A stretch of 64,000 bases of DNA from Selaginella tamariscina (taxonomy: Eukaryota; Streptophyta; Lycopodiopsida; Selaginellales; Selaginellaceae): assembly GCA_003024785.1 (NCBI GenBank), contig PUQB01000273.1:728927-792926 (forward strand), written 5' to 3'. Positions 21,871-33,264 of the stretch are shown here, piece by piece. The translations under genes were made by a program, and so were the position numbers. Every line of letters begins with the position of its first letter. Position 1 is the stretch's first letter. A model generated the notes under the pieces. The model saw nothing but the letters and a program-made list of their open reading frames with translations, did not search any database and had not been told where the DNA came from.

Positions 21871-24125
21871 ACAATTTTAGTTATTTAATTAACATTTTCT
21901 AATATTAAAGGAATATTCTTTAGAATAATATTTATTAAAAAAAAAATTCTTTAGAATATATGTTTGAAGACAAAATATTCTTTAGAATATTTTATTTTTG
22001 TAATTGACCCTTTAATAAATTATAACATTCATGAATTAAAAATTAATAACATTATAAAAGTAGAAGGTATTAATTATATAATATATTATATTTAAGACTG
22101 TATGGGCCTAATATAAAAATTATTAAAGAGCATTACATTATATAAATATTTATGTTGTTATTAAAATACTAATATTTAAATATAACATTGATTAAAAATT
22201 TGTATTAGTAATAATAATATATATATAAAATCTTATATAGTCAATCTTCCATATTTTTTTATAAATTTATATAGTTAAGTAAACAATTTGGTACTATTAT
22301 TAAAGAGTTTATTATAATTATGAATATTAAATATATTATATTTTATAATTTTGTAATTGCTTTAAGCTTCAGAAAATATATATTCTTTTGCAGTTTTATT
22401 AATCGTGATTTTATCAATGCTTCTTAATATCCACCCATATCGAATGGATTTAACATTTATAAAACATGTTGGGTCTTTTTAATTGAGAAACCATATTTTC
22501 TTTAAGCATCCATTATATTTTTTGCTCTTCTTCTCATGTCGCTTTTTTTTGTGGTTTGAACCATAGAACCTTTACCATACGGTTTTTTTATAATAACTTC
22601 ATGTGTATCAATAATTTGACCCATCCAAATGGGTTGGTTATATAACACATGTGGAGTAATAAGAATGATCATCAGTTTTTAAAAGATCCTTATAACAATC
22701 AAAGTATGATTTAGGTTTTTGGTTTCGTTGTTCAACAAAGTGTGAAGTTTACACTTCCACATCACTACTGGCTTCTATGTCGTCTGCGCTCATTGATGTT
22801 ATTTTAATTTCCTCTTGCCACCTTGTTTTAGACCAAAAAAAGTGTTGTAATTCTTTACTTATGTTAATAAACCCTTCTAACTCTCGAACAATAGTTTCTC
22901 AATAATTAACCACATACTTATATAATTTTGAGTAACCAGTTGCCTTATCAAAATTCTTTGGCATTAATTTTTAAACCCATGTCACATATTTTTTAATGCC
23001 ATAAATTAATAATAAGCTCTTATTCCTTGAGTTGGGCACTTAATAAAATAAGGTCTAGTTGTCTTTCTAGGAGAAGTGGCTTTCCATCTTTTCCACTTTT
23101 GAAGAGCATTAAGCCCTCTTTTGGTGACCAATCTTGTTTTGATGGCTGTAACTTATACTACATAATAGGTATACTATCTCTTATGAAGAAAAAGAATTAT
23201 AGTGGCACAAGGTGACTAGTTAAAGAATCGCTCCCTTCTTTAATATACTCCTTGAGAAACTTTTTGAAATCTAGCACCTTAGTCATAAACAAAGCATAAA
23301 TTTTTTTGGAGATGCAATTTTTAAAAAGATCCATCATATGTGGTAAGGTAAGTGAACTTGTCCTTTTTGTAGAGTTGAAGACCTTACTAAAGAATGCATT
23401 AATATCTTATCAACCATAAGGAAACTAAGCGTGATTGTCTCAAACACACCTTTGGCAACAAGCATTGACAAGTATGCTAGTACATATCTAGAAAATAGAA
23501 GTATGAGCTTGAGAAACCCTTAAGTAAAATGACTTATTTTTATTCTCGCCTGCCAAAGTAAATGACAAGGAAGCTTATTTGATGTTGAAGACACATGTAC
23601 ACTATGTGAGCTAAATCCTTCCACTAAACCAAAACTTTCAACATGGCCATTTATTTTTTGTGCAGGCTGTTTGCAATGCCTCTCATATTCCCAAGTAGTC
23701 TTAAGTGCAGATGTGCTTATGAGAGCATTATGTAAAGGTTAAAGGTGTTGTTTCTTTACTTTAAGATCACTTATATGATTTGTTTGTAAGTGGGCTTCAA
23801 GGTTTCTGAAATACATAGCCAATGACTTAATAGTGAAATTGAAGTCACTAGACCAATGTGGAAGTGAAAAGTGTCTTAAACGTGTCCATGTGTTAGCACA
23901 CATGTTAATGAAATCGGAATTTTTAAACATTCCCAAGGCACTTTAGTGTTGCAATGAGCTTTGGAATGTTGGTCTTTAAGTGATCTATCTTGTCATGGAT
24001 CAAGCACAGGTATTTTGACGGACGTGACACAGAAAGCATGCGGTGTGCACACAGAAAGCATGTGGTATGCATAGAACTAGTGCATAGCATGTTGAGGTTC
24101 TTGGAATGGAATTTGAAGAGGGTTC
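21871..24125. other. AT-rich loop DNA with a possible decayed minus-strand coding remnant
   Basis: From 21880 to 22390 the sequence is very AT-rich. From about 22390 to 23960 base use is more even, and the minus strand reads stop-interrupted coding-like phrases such as LFKSGKDGKPLLLERQLDL and LPHWSSDFNFTIKSLAMYF. The pattern suits an old transposase or captured gene, but no catalytic motif is visible and I do not assign a family. Confidence 0.25.
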
Positions 24126-24140
24126 CAAAAGTTTAAAATA

Positions 24141-24573
24141 TATCAACTTGTATTAATCAAGCATGAGAATCTATACTTATATATAATTATATATTATTGC
24201 ACATGCATATATATTAAGCACCCTCGATTCATATTTTATTGCATATTGCATAAACAAATGTCATAAGTGACACAATTATTTTATGTGCAAGACAATATGT
24301 TTAATACTGGAAATAAAGTATATCTTTTTCAGAACAATGAGATAGTTGGCAACTTCAACATGCTATGCACCTTAATAGTTCTAGTGCCAACTATCTTGTT
24401 GTTCTGAAGAAGATATATTTTATCTCCAGTATTAAACATATTGTTCTGCACATAAATAATTGTGTCACTTATGATATCTATTTATGAATCAAGGGTGCTT
24501 AATATATATGCATGTGCAATAATATATAATTATGTATAAGTATAGATTCTCATGCTTGATAATACAAGTGATG
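24141..24573. mobile_element. Foldback MITE, ~200-bp inverted halves
   Basis: The left half (CTTGTATTAATCAAGCATGA, then AGAATCTATACTTATA, then GACACAATTATTT, then AGATAGTTGGCA) is mirrored by the right half ending ATTCTCATGCTTGATAATAC. A loop of about 30 bases lies near 24345-24395. There is no coding capacity. It lies directly beside the loop's 18-bp palindrome array. Confidence 0.8.
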
Positions 24574-25395
24574 GTGGGATTAAACACCCTTCTCCACCTT
24601 TTAGAATGGTGGCAGGATTAATCCGCTCATAATTCTCTCCCACAAGGAAGAGGTGACATGATTAATCATACCCCAACTCTCTCCGTGGGGAGAGGTCGGC
24701 GGGATTAATCCTCATCCATTCTCCTATGGAGAAGAGTGGCGGGATTAATCCGTCCATAATTCTCTCCGACGGGGAAAAGGTGGCAGGATTAATTCCGCCA
24801 ATGCTTCTCACCTAGAATTGGTGGTGGGATTAATCTCACCAATGCTTCCTTGCTTCCTAAAATTGGTGGTGAGATTATGAAGCATTGGTGAGGTTAATTC
24901 ATTTCCTAAAATGGTGGGCGTGATTACATATTAGCTTGTATGATGCCATTTGGGAAACTACTTTAGGAGTTTAGATCATTAGATTGCACTAGAATTCGTT
25001 AAGGATTTATCTCGTTCACATCTTTTTTAATTAGAATTTTCATTCGCCGAGATTTCAGAGAGATTCTTGATGGGGTGGCAAGAATAATCCTGCTAGTTGC
25101 TTGCCTCCTAAACTAGTGAGCGTGATAAATCTTGCACACAATTTTTTAAAACATGGAAGAGGTGGCAAGATTAATCCCGCCCCAAACTTTTTGAAATTAA
25201 TTCCGCAGCTCTAATCTGTTTCAGAAACTTGTGGGCGGGATTAATCTTGCTGCCCTTTCTAAAAGGTGGAAGCATTGGTTGGATTAATCCGTCACCTTTT
25301 CCCGCTTCAGAGAGTTGTGGCGGAATAATCCCTTTGACCATTTTAACAAACGGAAAATGAATGGTCGAATTAATTCTGCCATCCCATTGAGACTC
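24574..25395. repeat. Loop array of diverged 18-bp palindrome copies
   Basis: At least 12 variants of GGCGGGATTAATC(C/T)CGCC occur, for example at 24606, 24655, 24696, 24735, 24781, 25151, 25232 and 25277. They alternate with linkers such as TTCTCTCCCACAAGG. Copies are more degenerate than in the terminal arrays. The array is off the centre of the palindrome (about 23.1 kb), so it is a separate array and not the fold point. Confidence 0.75.
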
Positions 25396-26395
25396 TTTAA
25401 GATCTGACTAACCGAGAATTTTAAGTAAATGATGTGTAAATGGGATAAATTTCTAATGAAATCCTAATGAATTCCTAAACCTAAATTCTAATTTTAAAAT
25501 ATAAGAGAGTGAATCTTTATAAGTATTTCTAAATTTGTCTATAATACTTGTAAACAATACAAAGGGCGCCGTACTTTTTTATAAACAATAGCACCCAATT
25601 TAAGTGTTGCTCTTGAGGTGATTATTAAGGAAAGAGAAGATTAAAGAAGAAAATTATAAAAATGAAAAACTTTCCAAGAGAAAGACACATATGTGAATTT
25701 AAGTGGAAATTAAAAACATTTTCAAATTTTACATGTCAAACCAACAATATTTATGTCAAATTTCAAATTTTTAAAAATAAAATAAAATTTAAGATGAGTT
25801 GACACAAATAATCAACTTTCTGATATATAACTCTCGATTCCAATAATTTTTATAAATTGCATTTAATGTATTTAACATTAAGATTCAAGCTATTTAATTA
25901 TAAAAATTTTAGTATTATTCTAATTCTTATTATTCCAGTATATATTATTAAGTATATTATAAATATATACTTATACAATAGATAATGATATATTCATTAA
26001 ATGATGTATCATTTAAAATATATTCATAATGTGTATTTAATTTTTTTTATTATTATTCGAGTAATTATTCTACATTTTTTAATATTAATGGGATATTTTA
26101 ATTATTTTCTTATTATTTCAAGAATAATTCAATATTAACCTGATTATCTTAATTAAATTAGTATATAATAATATTCTTAATTATTCAAGTAATTATTCTA
26201 CATATGTTTATAATAATGGGATTTTCTCAATTATTTTCTTATTAAAGAATATTCCAATATTAAACCTTATTATCAATATTAATTAATACATATTATTAAA
26301 ATATATATTATTATGCATAATTTAAAATATGTTCATAGTGTGTATATTAATATTATTTTCACTTTAATTCAATGTTTCTTTAGTACACATATATG
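25396..26395. other. AT-rich loop segment
   Basis: Runs of A/T with short repeats such as TTATTTTCTTATTA. I see no gene or structured element before the right arm begins. Confidence 0.6.
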
Positions 26396-26759
26396 CACGT
26401 TGTAACTAAAATGGGCATGATACGTGAAAATGGGAATATAAAAAAATTGCTAATTAATACTTAAGTTTTAATTATTAATTATTTAATATATGTAATTAAG
26501 CCTTAAATATTAATTAATCTTCAATAACCTTACTTAGTAAAGGAATATTCTAAAATATTTTAAATATTCATATTATTCTTTGTTCTAAAAATGGTTTACA
26601 ATAATTAAAATACTATCAAACATAATTACAAACGAAATCATTTTCTTATCAATATGTTTAATTTATTTATAAATACTTTCTCCTAACCATATAGAAATCT
26701 CCTCATTTTGTTTAAATCATTACTCTCCGAATTAATCGAATCATTTTGGTAATATCTTA

Positions 26760-27835
26760 ATGTTGTTGCCACACCTAACACTCTTACGAATGCAGTTAAG
26801 AGTTGCCATCCTTGTTAATACATAAGATGTGATAAGATATGCTTAAAGGTTCATCTAAAAAATAAATTCCTTAAGAATAATATTGTAAAGCGCCTGGTTG
26901 CTCTCATTCATTTTATAAAATTCAAAATCATGAGAAAAAAGCGTCAGGAAATGTTTGATATGGTGGATACTGCTCACAAAAGTTTTCAAGATTCTTCTTT
27001 CTGAGGCACGTATCCAAGTAGTTCATTAGCTCATCCATGGTATTTGTATCAGAATATGTGTCGAAGTGATTGGATGGATCAAGTAATGTTTTGGTTAAGC
27101 ATAGCCTTCTGAGGAGAGTCGTATACCACTAAGATATATGTATTCTTCATTATCCTTAATGATTGATCTCCCATGAAGCCCAATTAATCTTTCGTTCTTG
27201 AAGAATTATGGTTTGCTTTCCTTTTTTATATTGTGAAATTCGAGAGGTTTATAACATATTCGCTAGTTAAAATTCAATCTTTACGAATCACCTCTTCTGC
27301 AACACTACAATGTTTCTTAAGCAAATTCAGCAGCGATGTCAAGTTGTGAATTTGCATGCATGACCAAATCCCCATAAGTGCATCCATCTCCTTAAGCTTT
27401 TGAAAAAGATGGTCCAACCCCAAACAAAAAATGATATCATATCGAAATTTACCATGACAAGGAATGAAATCTCCTTGTTTGATTTCTTTTTTTCCTCGGA
27501 CCTTTGTTGATGAAGCAGAACACCATTGACATCCAACAATACAATATGGCCATGAGTAACAGGGGTAGCATTGCCTCTTAAATGCTTTGCAACTCACTTG
27601 TTTGCTCCCTTTCACATTTATTTGTCGACATTATATCATTGCTTATCCCTTTATCATTTAATTGTACATCATCCTTACAAGATTCAGATATTGCAGGTGT
27701 TGAAGAAAGTGATTTAAGAACTGAAGCCAATAGAAATGGTGATGAAAAAACTGAAGTGGTCCATGGTAACGATGTTTTGAGTTGCATTATTATCCATTTC
27801 CTAATGAACTCTATCATTCTGACATGTGGCACAAG
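26760..27835 (-). pseudogene. FCP1/NIF-like (HAD) phosphatase, right-arm copy, decayed
   Basis: Inverted partner of the 18300-19482 gene. The minus strand reads LLDVNGVLLHQQRSE, then KFRYDIIFCLGLDHLFQK and MDALMGIWSCMQIHNLTSLL, and near 27100 ILVVYDSPQKAMLNQNI. Here Gln stands where the left copy has a stop, but the late motif has changed from VVDNSP to VVYDSP and the RPGLD segment reads CLGLD. Upstream frames (to 27832) encode a Ser-rich stretch with VFSSPFLLASVLKSLSS. Later exons are frameshifted. The two copies therefore carry different lesions and neither looks functional. Confidence 0.65.
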
Positions 27836-28059
27836 AAATTTTTGCCAAACCCTCTCTTACCTCATGACAATGCTAAAAATCCATGTTCTCAACTGTTTCA
27901 TTACATTTACAAAATGATAGTTATATCAAGGTAACCCTGTTAATGTGTGACCTATGTTTGAATAAAAGCTTCATTAATCCTTGAGAATTTATTTTCTGTA
28001 CAAATATAAACAAATATACAAAAATGCCTTATGTTACACTCATTTACAACTATTCGTCA

Positions 28060-30717
28060 CTCTAAGAATCATCTTCGCTATTTTCTGAGTGAGGCAAAGA
28101 AGGATTTAGCTACTTGGTAATCGTTCATGATCTTCCGTATCTTTTGTTGATGTTTCCATGGGTAATGGTATGTGATGTTCTGTACTCCTTGAGATAACTT
28201 CCGGTTTAATATCTGATTGAAGATCGTCCTCAGACTCCGACATTGAACCAGATTTCTTCAGAGCTATCGCACTTCTTGGGAGGGAACTTTTCCAATACTC
28301 TTGTATGGGTTTGTTGGAGTAGTCAGTTGAGAACCTCTCTATCCACTTGTTTAGGTCCTCAACCATGGTCTTATCCTTTTCAACAGCAAACACACATGTA
28401 TCTCGAAAGTAACACTCCTTCAAGACGAACCCCCTAGTGTAGTAGTCAAAAACCCATGCATCACTGTGAGGACCCCTGATCAAGTTGACGATGCTCCGTG
28501 CCGCTTGACTTGTGATGTTTGGATAACGTACATTGCCGAATATGTCCTCTCAGCTATCGGTGATCGGATGGAGGTTTATGTCCATTGGAGTGCAAATAGA
28601 TGCCTGGCCAATCATTTGGAAGTTTAAAATTGTTTGGTGCATTCCTAACAACCAAATGAACAATCGTATCAATGCACTTGGATCAGCATCATTCATATAA
28701 AGCCTATCCAATGATGTCTATTCTTCTCGGCAAAGGCGAAGGCAAAGTATCGATAACATGAGCAAGAATCAATAAATAAATACCTAAAAAATAGGTATCA
28801 GTGAAGAGTGCAAGCATGAATTTAATAATAAATACCTTCTTTGTACATGCTTGCACGGCTAAGTTTCCACCAAATCCTCTAGTGCCCTATCTGTCGAAGG
28901 ATTTTTAACACCCGCCGATCCATCACGAACAATTGAAACGGTTTCCTACAAGCAGTGATGTTACCATAAGTTCTGAATCCAACAACAACATCTGTAGGGC
29001 TTGTAGCATCCTTCTTTATAAGGTTCAACTCGGTTTTCTGCTGCTGAAGGACTGCCATAAGAGAAGGCGTCATCGCAATGTTTTCCTTTTTGGTTAGCGT
29101 GCAATAGATTCTTGCCCAGATCTTTCGATTGATTCACCATTGGACAAGCATATCATCGTTTGTCACATTCAAATATTCGTTGACCTCTTCGTATGTTGAG
29201 GCCGAGGTCCAACCTAGTTTGTGACAGTGTATTCCCAACTACTCTTGAAGTGCCTGACCGTCTTCAACTCCATTGCCTTGACATGAAAAGGAGAGGTGGG
29301 GCTGCTGTTGTTAATCTATAGTTTGCCATCAATCACCAAATCAGCCAAGACTTCCATTTCCTCCATCATTGTTCTATTTAAAGACTTCAACCATGTGAGC
29401 TTGAAATCGTTGTCTACATCCTTTGTAAATTAAACAGACTTAACCTTCTATGTCTTACTGGGTTTCTTTGTAGACTTCTCCTGAAGGCTCCTTCACTTAT
29501 CTGCTTCTTCCTTTTGCAAAGATTCCATAATACCAACCATTTGGCAAAGATCTTATCCTCGGGGCAAGAGATCAACATCATCAAAAAGGATGTTTCCTTC
29601 CTGTCCACCTAGGCAAAATCAACTGCAGCAATTTCTTTAACTCTCTGAAAAAAAAGAGACAGATTAATATACTGGCGAGATAAATCTTGCTAAGACATTT
29701 ACTTACCCAGTAGTTTGAACATTGTTCTTTCCCTGTAGTAGGTCTTTTGGTCGCTGAAGATTTTCCCACACGGATTGCGTGTGTTTGAACTTCTCCCATA
29801 TTTTGCTGTTGTAGTGGTTGGTGTCGGTAGCGTCCCATTCCGCCAATACCTTATGGTACTGCTCGATTATGAGATTTGGTTTAGCTAAAAATGCTAATCT
29901 TTTTGTCAACTTCTCATGGGTATGCTCGAAAAGTTTTATTGCCATCGTTCCTTATTGTGTTCATCAAGAAGTTGTTGGGCTACCGTTATTGTGTGCTAGC
30001 CACTAATGATGTAGTACTTGATTGATTTTCTATTCTTCATTTGAATCTTCGTGATTTGTTCTGGTGTTGTCTCCTACACTTTATCAGTGCCTTTCTTTCT
30101 TTCATAGTATGGGCACAAAATAGCATTATGTGGAACGGTGTAAGAATTGTCGTCCTTCATCTTCTCATGAGCTCAGCTACACGTTCCTGGTTGAGTGGCA
30201 TGTAATTGAAGTTTGGGTTGACGTTGCAATACTTAACCCTACACTCATAAATCCTATCATCTAGGATCATTTCCTTGTGGCTTATTGCAGCATGGGATGT
30301 CACAGGTGCAGCTAACAAAACGATAAACAATTTTCTTCTGTGATCTGAATCAATATGTGTGATCCCGACTGCAACTGTTCTAATGTTCTCGCACACTCTT
30401 CTAGCGCCCGAAGATTCCTAAGCAAATTGAACGTGATCTGTAAAGAACCTAGAACCGAGCCACCCTCTCAATCTCCCTAATGATGTCACGTGTTCTTCTT
30501 TAATAAGAAAGAGGACAATTGCTCCACTTGTGGATGTTCTGTATTGTGAAGCAATATCTGCTGAGAATACACCTACTCGATGAATATGGAGATCTTCGAA
30601 GTAGACATCTAACTGGATAACCTTTATAAATGGGCTTTCGTTGAGTTGAAGAAGAACTCCACGGTTAACATCATTAGTGAAAACGTGAACGTCATTATCT
30701 ACAAGTTGACAAATCAC
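28060..30717 (-). pseudogene. ParB-like / methyltransferase-like gene, right-arm copy, decayed
   Basis: Inverted partner of 15033-18173. Pieces in order on the minus strand: VFTNDVNRGVLLQLNESPF (about 30660), YECRVKYCNVNPNFNYMPLN and QERVAELMRR (30160-30260), LMAVLQQQKTELNLIKKD (29060), and an open frame 28106-28483. That frame has WVFDYYTRGFVLKECYF, CVFAVEKDKTMVEDLNKWIE and an acidic tail LKKSGSMSESEDDLQSD. The tail is in frame here but shifted in the left copy. The first two exons seen on the left (15033-15430) are absent: the flanks of that segment are joined directly near 30745. Multiple frame breaks make it a pseudogene copy. Confidence 0.45.
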
Positions 30718-30852
30718 CCGAGATTAATGTTGTAACTAGCGAATGCAAATCATATAAAAACACACACACACTTGTATAAACCCGAATATACAAAATTATT
30801 ACACAGATAAATTCACATACACCCTCTTTGTCTCAGAGAGAAGTGGATGGGA

Positions 30853-30942
30853 TAAACTATCCAAAGCTCACGTTTGTGCTAATGCAAAAAACTGATAACA
30901 TTTGGTTTTAAAACCATCACAAATGTGAGCTTTGGATAGTTT
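30853..30942 (+). repeat. Hairpin conserved in both arms (right copy)
   Basis: AAACTATCCAAAGCTCACGT pairs with ATGTGAGCTTTGGATAGTTT ending at 30942. The stem matches the left copy at 14845-14931, while the loop sequence has diverged more. Confidence 0.75.
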
Positions 30943-31039
30943 CACATAATTTACTAGCTTTTATTCAAAATATTATGATAAGATGATAAAAGTAAATAAA
31001 ATGAGATATGCAACTTATATATACTAATACATATATATT

Positions 31040-31930
31040 CATATGGAAGGTGGGGCATGATTAATCTCGCCACCCCTTCTATGCCTCCTGAAAGGGTGGG
31101 CGGGATTAATCTCGCCACCCTTCTCGATCCTCTGAATGGGTGTGCGGGATTAATCTCGCCATTGGTCACAGAGAGAACTGGTTGGGATTTATTTAACACA
31201 TCCATTCAAGGGAAAGAGAAGGGTGACGGGATTAATCTCGCCCACCATGGAAGGGATGGTGGAATTAATCTCGCCACCCTTCTCAGTCCCCTGAACTAGT
31301 GTATGGTAACCCTTCTCCGTCTCAGACAGAAGTTGTCGGGATTGATTTAGCTCACCAATTCAGGAGAGAGAGAAGGGTGGCGGGATTAATCCCGCCACCC
31401 TTCCATGCCTAGTGAGCGGGACTAATCCCGCCCATGACACTCTCATTTGGATAATGGCAGTTGGCAGGATTAATCTCGCCACCCCTTCTATGCCTGGTGA
31501 ATTAATCCTTATACCATTTTCACGCCTCCTCAGAGGGACGGCGAGATTAATCTTGCCACCAGGCATAGAAGGGTTGGCAGGATTAATCCCGCCGCCCATG
31601 GGCTGTGCAGAGTGTGGCGGGATTAATCTTGCTGCCCTCTTGTAAATCATGCGCACACACATATATATATGGAGGAGTGATTAATCCTGCTGCCCTTTGT
31701 GCAGGCATGGGCGGCGGGACTAATCCTGCTGCCCAGGCCCTTCATGCAAGTCATGAGCGGTGGGATTAATCCCGCCTCCCATGACCTGCGCAGAGGGCTT
31801 GCGTGAATGGTGGCGGGATTAATTCCGCTACTCATGACCTGCGTGAAGGGCCTGGGTGGCGGGATTAATCTCGCCGCTCATGACTTGTGTGAAGGGCAGT
31901 GGGATTAATCTCGCCGCCCAGGTGTTAATC
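31040..31930 (-). repeat. Right array of the 18-bp palindrome
   Basis: About 20 copies and variants occur, for example at 31057, 31099, 31379, 31465, 31578, 31616, 31763, 31813 and 31858. Spacing and GC-rich linkers resemble those of the left array, including GAAGGGCCTGGG. Open frames reading through this array are artefacts of the repeat. Confidence 0.85.
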
Positions 31931-31934
31931 CCAC

Positions 31935-32014
31935 GCACACACATATATGCATATGTATATATGAGAGTGTGCGTGTGTGCTAGAGATAGAAAAAACAATA
32001 AAATTATACAGATA

Positions 32015-32079
<65 letters not shown>

Positions 32080-32616
32080 GGATATGTATATCATGTGTGT
32101 GTGTTGTGTGCAAAATAAATTCAATTATACAGATACACACACATATATATATGTGTATAGGAGTGTGCATGTGTGTGCCAGAGATAGATAAATCAATAAA
32201 ATTATACACATACACACACATATGTATATATATGTGTATATATGTATATTGTGTGTGTGTGCTAAATAAATTTAATTATACAGATACACACACATAATAT
32301 ATGTATGTATATATGTGTATATAATATATACAGGAGTGTGCATGTGTGTGCCAGAGATAGATAAATCAATAAAATTATACACATACACACACACATATGT
32401 ATATATATGTGTATATATGTATATTGTGTGTGTGTGCTAAATAAATTTAATTATACAGATACACACACATAATATATGTATGTATATATGTATATATATA
32501 TATACAGGAGTGTGCATGTGTGTGCGAGAGATAAAATTAATAAATTAATAAAATTATACAGATACACACACATAATATATGTATGTATATATGTATATAG
32601 GTATATATATATGTGT
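31935..32616 (-). repeat. Right terminal satellite of CA/TA/GT blocks
   Basis: Reverse complement of the left satellite type. Units contain CAGGAGTGTGCATGTGTGTG, CAGAGATAGATAAATCAAT and AAAATTATACA between CA, TA and GT runs. It stops at the LTR boundary 32616/32617. Confidence 0.75.
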
Positions 32617-33224
32617 TGTTAACCTGTAATTTCCTACCCTCCGTACGTCGATAGGATTGTTGTCGATAAACCCGTACTAAGGGTCTACCGGATTAAGATA
32701 AAGATGTGATCAAACATCAGAAAGTCAGGAAAAGGGTAAGGATGGCAAGGTGTATAGCAGGTAGCAGTACTATGATCCCGTCACAGTATTAAAAAATAAG
32801 AACAGTATACTACATCATAGAAATACCGGTAGAAGATAGACGTATTGAGAGAGAAAGGAAACTTATATTATGTCCGCGCACGGTACATGATACAAAAGAA
32901 TAGTATACTCGGATACCCTTCTAGTCCTAAACTGGTCTATTATACCCCGTACTCTAGTCCCGTACTAGCAGTTATTATAACTGCCTCCTAGCCTTATCCC
33001 TTCAGTTACTGTAACTCCTTCTTATCCTTATCCATGAATGCCGTACTTCGCTGATATCGTATTGCGGTGATGACCCGTATTGTGGTATTGCATTAATAAC
33101 TCGTACTCCGATATATCCTTCCCACTCTCGGTTTTCCACAATATATATTGTTTTTGATATTTTCCCATTATATTGCCCATGAAATAACAAGAAATTCTAC
33201 TAATGTCTAACTATGCTCCTAACA
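32617..33224 (-). repeat. 3' LTR of the 32.6-40.0-kb element
   Basis: On the minus strand it starts TGTTAGGAGCATAG right after the polypurine tract AGTCTGGGGGGA (33225-33236) and ends GGTTAACA. It is about 608 bp. The matching 5' LTR was not found in the window. Confidence 0.8.
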
Positions 33225-33264
33225 TCCCCCCAGACTAGAAGTGTTGCATCACCCCGATGCAACC

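Larger units (their letters stand above)
13200..32616. mobile_element. Giant palindromic element (~19.4 kb) with ~6.5-kb inverted arms
   Basis: The left arm (about 13200-19866) reappears as reverse complement in the right arm (about 26396-32616). It does so in the same order: satellite, 18-bp palindrome array, hairpin, ParB-like gene, FCP1-like gene, then an AT-rich segment ending TTAGTTACAACGTGCAT. The arms have diverged by substitutions, many of them C/T or G/A, and by indels; the right arm lacks about 410 bp matching 15020-15432. The loop (19866-26396) is unique and holds smaller elements. The right end abuts the LTR of a retrotransposon at 32617, so the original outer end may be lost there. 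It could be a DNA element with very long terminal inverted repeats, or a host segment duplicated in inverted orientation. No transposase was recognised. Confidence 0.7.

Noticed and set aside
24000..24075. Short tandem ACAGAAAGCATG repeat
   Set aside because: Only two imperfect units; not informative.
31057..31930. Open frames reading GLIPPLMTC-type repeats
   Set aside because: They are the 18-bp palindrome array read in frame; the same happens in the left array at 14121-14312.
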